Shown here one piece after another: positions 31,095-36,079 of a stretch of 36,079 nt of DNA (position 1 is the first letter of the stretch; each line of letters starts with the position of its first letter). The translations under genes were made by a program, and so were the position numbers. Source of the stretch: a virus; IMG/VR virus record IMGVR_UViG_3300032265_000047, positions 1 through 36,079 of that record; one strand, given 5' to 3'. The notes under the pieces were generated by a model. It saw only the letters and a list, made by a program, of their open reading frames with translations, did not search any database and was not told where the DNA came from.

Positions 31095-31315
31095 CATTTG
31101 CTAAACCAACTCCAAAGCCTGAAGAAGACGTTTCTTATTCACGTTATTGCTCAATTAACAATTGTCAAAACATTTGGGCGATTCACATAAGCGGAGACAA
31201 GCCAAAATGTTCTTACCATCAATGGCTGAACAGCGGTAAAGCAAAGCCAGCGCCAATTCTTGCAAATTATCCAAAAAAAGTTAAAAAAGCATGGTATGAC
31301 GAGGTGGAATTTTGA
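31091..31315 (+). CDS. small zinc-finger-like protein after the replication gene
   Basis: 74 aa. Cys20, Cys25, His32, Cys40 and His43 (YCSINNCQNIWAIHISG and PKCSYHQW) look like a small zinc site. Pro/Lys-rich ends. It overlaps the O-like gene by ATGA and the next frame by TTGA. Probably a DNA-binding replication accessory; no known family recognised. Confidence 0.72.
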   Translation: MTFAKPTPKPEEDVSYSRYCSINNCQNIWAIHISGDKPKCSYHQWLNSGKAKPAPILANYPKKVKKAWYDEVEF

Positions 31316-31590
31316 CCAATGAACAAGCCAACCGAATCCTTGACCGAGCCAAAGAAGGCCAGCAATTTAGCCCTTTTGTCATTAACCGAGCGCTTGAACT
31401 TACGGGAGACTATGAACCAAATGGAAGCGGTGGAATGGATACGCCGTTACAAAAAGAAAATAAGGGAGGACGGGAAGAAAGAAGCCTTTTATTGGTGGCA
31501 AACAACATTAGAAGACATTGCGAAAAAACGGGGCCAGAAAGCGGCAGAGGAATTACGGGAACGCATGAACGCACTGAAGGAACAAAATGA
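31312..31590 (+). CDS. hypothetical replication-region protein (overlapping frame A)
   Basis: Up to 92 aa from a TTG that overlaps the upstream stop (TTGA). The first 45 residues (TNEQANRILDRAKEGQQFSP, then FVINRALELTGDYEPNGSG) read like real protein with a helix-turn-helix character. After about residue 45 the frame overlaps the better-looking frame B (31412-31594) and turns Gly/Arg-rich and less convincing. The true gene may be short, dual coding, or joined to frame B by frameshifting. Confidence 0.5.
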   Translation: MTNEQANRILDRAKEGQQFSPFVINRALELTGDYEPNGSGGMDTPLQKENKGGREERSLLLVANNIRRHCEKTGPESGRGITGTHERTEGTK

Positions 31591-31594
31591 TTAG
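31412..31594 (+). CDS. small helical charged protein (overlapping frame B)
   Basis: 60 aa from ATG at 31412 with GGGAG about 5 nt upstream. MNQMEAVEWIRRYKKKIRED, then GKKEAFYWWQTTLEDIAKK and RGQKAAEELRERMNALKEQ form amphipathic helices with a WW pair, a plausible small phage replication-region protein. It overlaps the VRR-NUC gene by 8 nt. An in-frame upstream ATG (31319) adds a stretch that looks like a shadow of frame A, so it was not chosen. Confidence 0.62.
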   Translation: MNQMEAVEWIRRYKKKIREDGKKEAFYWWQTTLEDIAKKRGQKAAEELRERMNALKEQND

Positions 31595-31856
31595 ACGGGC
31601 AGCAAGGATAGACGCTAATCAAACAGCGGTGGTCAGCGCATTGCGAGCCGCTGGCGCATACGTCTGGATTATTGGCCTGCCAGTTGACCTTTTGGTCGGC
31701 TACAAAGGCCACAGCTTTCTGGTTGAGGTTAAAAATGGCCCTAGAAAGCGTTTAACGGCGCTACAAGAGGACTTTTTTGATAATTGGTCTGGTAGTACGT
31801 TGGCAAGGATTGATGGCCCTGAAGCGGCTTTAAGAATGATTGGAGTTATCAAATGA
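31587..31856 (+). CDS. VRR-NUC domain nuclease
   Basis: 89 aa, a complete minimal VRR-NUC domain of the PD-(D/E)xK superfamily. DANQTAVVSALRAAGAYVW is the opening helix, GLPVDLLVGYKG gives Asp34, FLVEVKNG gives Glu47-x-Lys49, and LTALQEDFFDNW is the usual helix with Gln. Stand-alone phage members cut branched DNA such as Holliday or flap structures. It overlaps both neighbours by short ATGA-type junctions. Confidence 0.9.
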   Translation: MIRRAARIDANQTAVVSALRAAGAYVWIIGLPVDLLVGYKGHSFLVEVKNGPRKRLTALQEDFFDNWSGSTLARIDGPEAALRMIGVIK

Positions 31857-32530
31857 TTCACTATCACGGAACACCAATCAGTCCCATTAAAGCCATTGAG
31901 ACAATGGGCGGCAAACACTTTTGTGTTTCTTATGCCCGTCCTGATGATCTTAAAAGATGTTTGCGTTTGGGGCAGTCTTTAATGTTAGACAACGGTGCAT
32001 TTAGTGCCAAAACACGGGGATTACCATTTGACATAAATGGATTTTATGAATGGGTTGAGCCATTGTTGGCACATCCACATTGGGCAGTTGTTCCTGATGT
32101 GATAGATGGCACAGTTGAGCAACAAAAAGAAATGGTCAAAACTTGGCCTTTTCGCAAAGAATTTGGAATTCCTGTTTGGCATTTGGGTATGCCAATTTCG
32201 TACCTTTTGGAATTGTCAGATACATGGGGCAAAGTTTGCTTTGGTTCAAGTGGCGAGTATTGGCAAATTGGAACGCCCAAATGGTCAGGAAAAATGGATG
32301 AGGCTTTTAATATTTTGACCAAAACTTTTGGGAAACTGCCTTGGATTCATGGTTTGCGAATGCTTGGTTTGTCTGCTGGCCCGTGGCCTTTAGCAAGCGC
32401 AGATTCAACAAATGTTGCATTGCACCATGCAGAAGGTATTGTTTGTGCTGGTTGCATGACAAAAAGGATTGATTCAACCAACCCCACAAGTCTTTGGGAA
32501 CAAAAACCTTTACAGGAAATACTTTTATGA
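31853..32530 (+). CDS. DpdA-like 7-deazaguanine DNA transglycosylase (compact)
   Basis: 225 aa with the TGT/DpdA-fold landmarks in order: LMLDNGAFSAK (Asp46, like the DSGGF Asp of tRNA-guanine transglycosylases), VVPDVIDGT (Asp82), IPVWHLGMPISYLLE (like the VPVLQG-YL block), VCFGSSGEY (like GLGSVCRR), IHGLRML, then LASADSTN with Asp184, the likely nucleophile, and CAGC (198-201). Such enzymes swap guanine in phage DNA for a deazaguanine base, protecting it from restriction. It is shorter than most DpdA proteins. The next gene is a preQ0-type transporter, which supports the call. Confidence 0.68.
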   Translation: MIHYHGTPISPIKAIETMGGKHFCVSYARPDDLKRCLRLGQSLMLDNGAFSAKTRGLPFDINGFYEWVEPLLAHPHWAVVPDVIDGTVEQQKEMVKTWPFRKEFGIPVWHLGMPISYLLELSDTWGKVCFGSSGEYWQIGTPKWSGKMDEAFNILTKTFGKLPWIHGLRMLGLSAGPWPLASADSTNVALHHAEGIVCAGCMTKRIDSTNPTSLWEQKPLQEILL

Positions 32531-33015
32531 TTTTGGCTTTAATTACTTATGCTGTGGCAATGACCTTGGCAAACCTATTAGTGGCAACATTTGGCCCATC
32601 AATCAGTCCTATAAACGCTTTTTTCTTTATTGGATTAGACCTGACGTTAAGGGATTGGCTTCATGTTCGCCTTAAAACATGGCAAATGGGCGGGTTGATT
32701 GTAGGAACAGGGGCATTGACTTACTTGTTAAACCCTGCTGCTGGAATGATTGCAATTGCTTCTTCTGTTTCGTTTACTGCCGCATCTGTTGTTGATTGGG
32801 CTGTGTTTGCAAAACTAACAGGCACATGGATTAAACGAGCAAACGGTAGCAACATTGCTGGTGCTGCTGTTGACAGCGTTGTGTTTCCAACATTGGCTTT
32901 TGGTGTGCTGATGCCGCAAATTGTTGTTATGCAATTTTTTGCCAAAGTTGTTGGCGGCGTTTTTTGGGCTTACGTTATTTCCAAATCGTCACGTTTGATT
33001 GGGGTTGTTAAATGA
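32527..33015 (+). CDS. VUT/YhhQ-family queuosine-precursor transporter
   Basis: 162 aa membrane protein from ATG at 32527 (ATGA overlap with the DpdA-like gene, AGGA upstream); a longer reading from 32494 is less likely. Five to six hydrophobic helices. Family marks: ANLLVATFGPSISPINAFFF, GLDLTLRDWLHVRL, NPAAGMIAIASSVSFTAAS, and GSNIAGAAVDSVVFPTLAFG. Bacterial YhhQ imports preQ0/preQ1 bases. Next to a DpdA-like enzyme, and with no preQ0 biosynthesis genes in the window, it would supply the modified base. It overlaps NinB by ATGA. Confidence 0.83.
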   Translation: MILALITYAVAMTLANLLVATFGPSISPINAFFFIGLDLTLRDWLHVRLKTWQMGGLIVGTGALTYLLNPAAGMIAIASSVSFTAASVVDWAVFAKLTGTWIKRANGSNIAGAAVDSVVFPTLAFGVLMPQIVVMQFFAKVVGGVFWAYVISKSSRLIGVVK

Positions 33016-33434
33016 TTTTTCATCTGCAAACACCTGAACAAGCATCCGCATTGATGGCAAAGATTTGGCCCAAGGTCAAAGACAGTTTAAAAGCCGGAAA
33101 ACTGTTGCGGATGGAGATCAAAGCCGAGTCCAAAAGCCGTGACCAAGAGGAAAAATATCACGCAATGCTTGGGGAAATAGCCGAGCAAGCTAGTCACATA
33201 GGCGCTAAGTGGGACGCTGAAGATTGGAAACGCTTGCTTGTGGATAAGTTTGTTAGGGAAGAATTAAGTGAAGTTACTAAAGTTATCCCAAATCTTGATA
33301 ACAATGGAATTGTGCAATTAGGATTGCAAACCCGCAATTTCACCAAAGAGCAAGCAATGGATTTCATTACGTTTTTGGAAGCATGGGGAGCCAACAACGG
33401 AATTATTTTTAAAAATGTTGTACAAACCGTATAA
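33012..33434 (+). CDS. ninB: NinB-like recombination protein
   Basis: 140 aa. Matches lambda NinB (Orf): N-terminal basic strand-helix, then SKSRDQEEKYHAMLGEIAEQ, the family-typical ALLGDIA-like block, GAKWDAEDWKRLLVDKF, and C-terminal FTKEQAMDFITFLEAWGANN. Lambda Orf binds single-stranded DNA and SSB and aids RecF-type recombination. It overlaps the transporter gene by ATGA and ends just before a promoter at 33419-33447. Confidence 0.92.
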   Translation: MIFHLQTPEQASALMAKIWPKVKDSLKAGKLLRMEIKAESKSRDQEEKYHAMLGEIAEQASHIGAKWDAEDWKRLLVDKFVREELSEVTKVIPNLDNNGIVQLGLQTRNFTKEQAMDFITFLEAWGANNGIIFKNVVQTV

Positions 33435-33447
33435 GTGTGCTTATAAT
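33419..33447 (+). promoter_or_regulatory. rightward promoter after ninB
   Basis: -35 TGTACA (33419-33424, 4 of 6), 17-bp spacer, -10 TATAAT (33442-33447). The spacer-to-minus-10 part TAAGTGTGCTTATAAT is a copy of the shared element. It drives the small-gene block from 33487. Downstream, CCTC (33456-33459) / GAGG (33466-33469) with TCTTTTT forms a weak terminator-like leader. Confidence 0.65.
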
Positions 33448-33486
33448 CCATCATGCCTCTATGTTGAGGTCTTTTTGGAGTAAGTG

Positions 33487-33696
33487 ATGAAATACTATTT
33501 TGACACGTTGTTAGAGGGAACCGTGGTTTCAGTAACATGGGAATTTGAGTGCGATAACGATGGGATTTACAACACCGAGGTTACGCAAGTTATGTACCAA
33601 GGAATTGACGTTTTGCCAGTTTTAAGCGAGTTGGTGGTTTACGAACTTGACGAAGCAGGTCATCGGCTAATTGCAGAGGAAAAAGAACATGAGTAA
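33487..33696 (+). CDS. small acidic hypothetical protein
   Basis: 69 aa from ATG at 33487 with GGAG 6 nt upstream (a GTG at 33484 is less likely). Beta-rich: YYFDTLLEGTVVSVTWEFEC then IYNTEVTQVMYQGIDVLPVL. Acidic end EEKEHE. No family recognised. The first gene after a promoter; it overlaps the next gene by 8 nt. Confidence 0.7.
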   Translation: MKYYFDTLLEGTVVSVTWEFECDNDGIYNTEVTQVMYQGIDVLPVLSELVVYELDEAGHRLIAEEKEHE

Positions 33697-33859
33697 TTAC
33701 ATCCCTGTTCTTATGATTGGCATTGGGTCTATGTTTGTGCTGTTTGCTCCACCTGCAACCACTATCTTCAAGCAGCATCCCGAATGTTCAATTGTCGGGT
33801 TTAGCCCTGATTTAACCCAAAAACAACGTAAATTTTGCCGTGAATGGAATAAGACATGA
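33689..33859 (+). CDS. small membrane-anchored protein
   Basis: 56 aa from ATG at 33689, GAGG upstream within the preceding gene. One N-terminal hydrophobic helix, NYIPVLMIGIGSMFVLFAPP (3-22), then a soluble tail with two Cys (PECSIVG, RKFCREW). It could be a signal-anchored envelope protein. It overlaps the next gene by ATGA. No family recognised. Confidence 0.65.
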   Translation: MSNYIPVLMIGIGSMFVLFAPPATTIFKQHPECSIVGFSPDLTQKQRKFCREWNKT

Positions 33860-34248
33860 TTACAAATAATTTGCAAGCTGTAAAAACGTTTACAGATTTT
33901 ATTAATGTTAATCCAAGATTTTTTAAGAAAGAAAAAGAATGGTTTATTGAGAATTGGCACGTTTTTGAAGCATTTGAAAAAATTGCTTTAAAACTCATAT
34001 CAATGAAACGAAGCCATTATTCAGCAAGAACCATTGTTGAAGTGTTAGTACATCAAAGCGCGGTCAGGGAAATAAACGGAACATATAAAATTGGAAACGA
34101 CAATGCTCCAGACTTGGCGCGAGTGTTTGTTGTGCTTCACCCTGAGTATGTAGATTTTTGGGAATACCGCCGTCCAGATTGGCATGATTTTAAAAACACA
34201 ATTAACAAAAAGCAAGGGGACAAGCATGACACCAGAAGAAATCATTGA
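33856..34248 (+). CDS. conserved phage protein of unknown function
   Basis: 130 aa. Layout FTDFINVNPRFFKK, then WHVFEAFEKIALKLIS, HYSARTIVEVLVHQSAVRE, and IGNDNAPDLARVFVVLHPEY-VDFWEYR is a frequent phage family: a helical protein with a conserved hYSAR-ii-v block and an N-x-P-x-LARxF segment. Its role is not known. It overlaps neighbours at both ends (ATGA at 33856; 23 nt with the next). Confidence 0.78.
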   Translation: MITNNLQAVKTFTDFINVNPRFFKKEKEWFIENWHVFEAFEKIALKLISMKRSHYSARTIVEVLVHQSAVREINGTYKIGNDNAPDLARVFVVLHPEYVDFWEYRRPDWHDFKNTINKKQGDKHDTRRNH

Positions 34249-34771
34249 GATGGCTAGACAGGCTGGCTTTTCTTTTTCCGAAGGCATTGTGACTGGTGGC
34301 GTTACTGACGTTAAACGCTTTGCCGCGTTGGTGCGTGCTGATGAGCGTGAAGTGTTGGCACAGCTTGCACCGTATATGGCTGTATCAACCGACAGAATGA
34401 GTGTTGACCCGCATACAGGCAATGTAAGCATTGGCACTGTGGCACAGCCAGCACCCGCACAGAAGCGTCCTCAGAACTGTGGCACAGGCTATTGCAGTTG
34501 CGTTGAGTGCGTAATGGAACCCGCAGCACCTGTGCAGGAGCCTGTGGCGTGGATGCAGTCAGACGAGGTGCATATATCGCTATGGAAAGATGACTACCAC
34601 ACCATCCCACTCTACACCACTCCACCCGCACAGCGCACATGGGTAGGGCTGACTCAAGAAGAAAAAGACTCATGGGTGGATGCAATGCCTGACCACGTAC
34701 AACCTTGGCATTTAATGAATCTCGTCAATGTAATTGAAACCAAACTTTGGAGCAAAAATGAAAACTTATGA
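34226..34771 (+). CDS. hypothetical phage protein with Cys-rich middle and YTTPP motif
   Basis: 181 aa from ATG at 34226, with AGGGGA 6 nt upstream; the longer reading from 34184 lies inside the preceding gene. N-terminal helix MTPEEIIEMARQAGFSF, a linker rich in Pro/Ala with CGTGYCSCVEC, then EPVAWMQ and DDYHTIPLYTTPPA, a block frequent in phage early genes of unknown function, and a C-terminal helix. The DNA of the middle part is GC-richer than its surroundings, suggesting a mosaic origin. Confidence 0.75.
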   Translation: MTPEEIIEMARQAGFSFSEGIVTGGVTDVKRFAALVRADEREVLAQLAPYMAVSTDRMSVDPHTGNVSIGTVAQPAPAQKRPQNCGTGYCSCVECVMEPAAPVQEPVAWMQSDEVHISLWKDDYHTIPLYTTPPAQRTWVGLTQEEKDSWVDAMPDHVQPWHLMNLVNVIETKLWSKNENL

Positions 34772-34901
34772 AGACGATGAATTTGAACGCATAGAAAACG
34801 AAATGAAATGGCGAAAGTTTCTTGACGAAAACCCTCCAGTTTCAATCCCTCTAATTACAGAAGAAGAATGGCAAACCCTCAATGCAACGCCCGAAGCATA
34901 G
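34758..34901 (+). CDS. tiny acidic protein
   Basis: 47 aa, MKTYEDDEFERIENEMKWRK, then FLDENPPVSIPLITEEEWQT. GGAG lies about 6 nt before ATG. It overlaps the previous gene by 14 nt and the next by 20 nt. Strongly acidic, so possibly a DNA-mimic or inhibitor, which is speculation. No family recognised. Confidence 0.58.
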   Translation: MKTYEDDEFERIENEMKWRKFLDENPPVSIPLITEEEWQTLNATPEA

Positions 34902-35199
34902 TTATGTCAGAAGCCCAACACTACTCCGCAACGCTAGGGAAATCCCTTGCCAACATTGCGGGGTAGACAACGGGACTGTCGTAGCGGCTCATACTAATTG
35001 GGGTGGTGGCAAAGGCAGAGCAGTAAAAGCGGATGACAATTTAATTGCCTCGCTTTGCTATGAATGCCACATGGAAATGGATATGGGCTATCACATGACT
35101 AAAGAGCAACGTCAAGAAATGTGGCAAAAAGCACATATCAAAACCGTGGACAAGCTGATAAGATTAGGTTTATGGCCTGACAACGTAGGAAAACCATGA
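34882..35199 (+). CDS. DUF1364-like HNH-type nuclease
   Basis: 105 aa. Cys23-x-x-Cys26 (PCQHCG), His37 in VVAAHTNW, a Gly/Lys stretch GGGKGRAVKADDNLIASLC, then Cys59-x-x-Cys62-His63 (CYECHMEMD) form the metal-binding HNH-like core of DUF1364 phage proteins (Ref/NinG neighbourhood). It probably cuts DNA during recombination or replication. It overlaps the next gene by ATGA. Confidence 0.83.
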   Translation: MQRPKHSYVRSPTLLRNAREIPCQHCGVDNGTVVAAHTNWGGGKGRAVKADDNLIASLCYECHMEMDMGYHMTKEQRQEMWQKAHIKTVDKLIRLGLWPDNVGKP

Positions 35200-35582
35200 A
35201 ATTTAGTGTTGAAAAAAAATCTGACCCAGTGATGCAATTCACAATGTGCCTTTTGCACAGCGTTACCAATGGGCACATCCTTCATCTAACGACTAAAAGT
35301 TATTCAGAGCATAAAGCGCTGGAAACCTTTTACACTGAAATTGGCGATCACGTAGACGATTTTGTGGAGGCTTTTCAAGGTAAATACGGTTTGCTGCACG
35401 ACTTTACATTAGATTATCAATTGCCATCGCCGCCAGTTGCATATCTAACTTATTTAAAAGATGAAGTGGCAACATTGCGTAAAACCGAGGGTTTTCCCGA
35501 AGATAGCGAACTCCAAAACATTACGGATGAAATTGCACAACTAATTGATTCAACGTTATATAAATTGCGTTTTTTAAAGTAA
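35196..35582 (+). CDS. DUF5856-like protein (ferritin-like/Dps-like helical bundle)
   Basis: 128 aa, mostly helical. MCLLHSVTNGHILHLTTKSY, then SEHKALETFYTEIGDHVDDF and VEAFQGKYG match the pattern of DUF5856 phage proteins (H-x-x-HL-T-SYa-H-aL-x-FY..D...E..QG), a ferritin-like bundle with conserved His/Glu that may bind metal. Function unknown. Family call from memory of the pattern, so moderate. It is followed directly by the HNH gene with a GTG start. Confidence 0.6.
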   Translation: MKFSVEKKSDPVMQFTMCLLHSVTNGHILHLTTKSYSEHKALETFYTEIGDHVDDFVEAFQGKYGLLHDFTLDYQLPSPPVAYLTYLKDEVATLRKTEGFPEDSELQNITDEIAQLIDSTLYKLRFLK

Positions 35583-36011
35583 GTGCCAACATACCCGTCT
35601 AACAAGAAGTGTTCAGAACTAGGATGCAAGGAGCCAAGGTCAAGGCTTAACAATTACTGCATTAAACACGGCGGCAAGGACAACTTAGCCTCAAGAGATA
35701 CAGACAGCATTTACCAAACACCTGCATGGAGAACAGTAAGGCAGAGACAGCTATCTATCCAACCTCTATGCCAAGCCTGTCTGAGTAGGGGTAAGATAGA
35801 GCAAGCCCAACACGTTGACCATGTGTTTGCGTGGAAGCATATAGGGCGACACGCTTTCCTAAACAACATCTTTCAAAGCCTATGTCATGCAGACCATAGC
35901 CACAAGACAGGGCTAGAGAAGCAAGGCATTTACACCCACTACACCCCTGAAGGTGAACGCGCATACACACAGCACGACTATGCCTATGTCCTGCGCCAAA
36001 GCACCAAATAG
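35583..36011 (+). CDS. HNH endonuclease (terminase-associated)
   Basis: 142 aa from a GTG that abuts the upstream stop. Zinc-binding pairs Cys63-x-x-Cys66 and Cys101-His102...His105 flank the catalytic VDHVFAW (Asp79/His80) and NNIFQSLCH segment, typical of phage HNH proteins encoded next to terS. In HK97-type phages this HNH works with terminase for cos cutting. On a circular map terS (64) would be the next gene, 130 nt away. An N-terminal Cys/His cluster (KCSELGC, YCIKHG) may be an extra zinc ribbon. Confidence 0.9.
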   Translation: MPTYPSNKKCSELGCKEPRSRLNNYCIKHGGKDNLASRDTDSIYQTPAWRTVRQRQLSIQPLCQACLSRGKIEQAQHVDHVFAWKHIGRHAFLNNIFQSLCHADHSHKTGLEKQGIYTHYTPEGERAYTQHDYAYVLRQSTK

Positions 36012-36079
36012 TAGGGGAAAACCCTAAAAATGGCCAAAAAAATGGCGAGAAACTTAAATTTTGGGCGTTTATTAAAAAG

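Noticed and set aside
31319-31411. Upstream extension of frame B to ATG 31319
   Set aside because: The added residues look like a shadow of frame A; ATG at 31412 has a better ribosome site.
32494-32526. Earlier start for the VUT/YhhQ-like transporter
   Set aside because: It would add a hydrophilic stretch before the first membrane helix; ATG at 32527 has AGGA and an ATGA overlap like neighbouring genes.
36012-36026. TAGGG/CCCTA hairpin after the HNH gene as a terminator
   Set aside because: Followed by an A-run, not T; on the other strand no clear gene ends there.

Overview
The window looks like a complete or nearly complete genome (about 36 kb) of a tailed, siphovirus-like phage (Caudoviricetes) infecting a Gram-negative bacterium. 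It has a lambda/HK97-type structural module: P27-type small terminase, large terminase, HK97 portal, U35 protease, HK97 capsid, a tail-chaperone pair linked by a -1 frameshift signal, tape measure and a J-like tip protein. There are no sheath or baseplate genes. The lambda-like accessory genes (Cro, O-like, NinB, ERF plus exonuclease) and the overall gene style fit phages of freshwater Burkholderiales, but the host is inference. The HNH gene at the right end would sit just upstream of the terminase genes at the left end if the molecule is circular or circularly permuted, so the cut point is probably arbitrary. No integrase, CI-like repressor, tRNA, rRNA, CRISPR array or insertion sequence was seen.

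Layout. Positions 64-8976 (+): packaging, head and connector genes, with two tandem HK97-fold capsid paralogues separated by a strong hairpin terminator and a GIY-YIG homing endonuclease inserted among the connector genes. 9011-15415 (+): tail tube, chaperones, HK97 gp10-like protein, tape measure, two tail-tip proteins and an unexpected GNAT acetyltransferase. 15415-23911 (+): J-like tip protein, a small tail protein, and a long fibre with 26 tandem repeats ending in a self-cleaving S74 chaperone. 23912-25798 (+): lysis cassette with several membrane proteins, a GTA-type holin and a GH108 endolysin. 25785-29512 (-): early operon with MazG-like protein, winged-helix protein, exonuclease plus ERF annealing protein, and many tiny genes, read from a near-consensus promoter at 29558-29586. 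29651-36011 (+): Cro-like regulator, winged-helix protein, O-like replication initiator, VRR-NUC nuclease, a DpdA-like plus preQ0-transporter-like pair, NinB, small proteins, DUF1364-like and HNH nucleases.

Most notable: (1) a compact DpdA-like transglycosylase next to a VUT/YhhQ-family transporter at 31853-33015, suggesting the phage imports a 7-deazaguanine precursor and inserts it into its DNA without carrying the biosynthetic genes; (2) a promoter-driven structured RNA ending in nine T at 30122-30263, just ahead of the replication gene; (3) a second structured intergenic region with pseudoknot topology at 26639-26745; (4) a recurrent promoter element of the form TAAGTNNGNTTATA; (5) repeated leader-hairpin and ribosome-site modules in the leftward operon.

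No stretch over 300 bases lacks a gene. The longest gaps are 26583-26756 (structured RNA candidate), 29513-29650 (divergent control region) and 30139-30275 (promoter plus structured leader).
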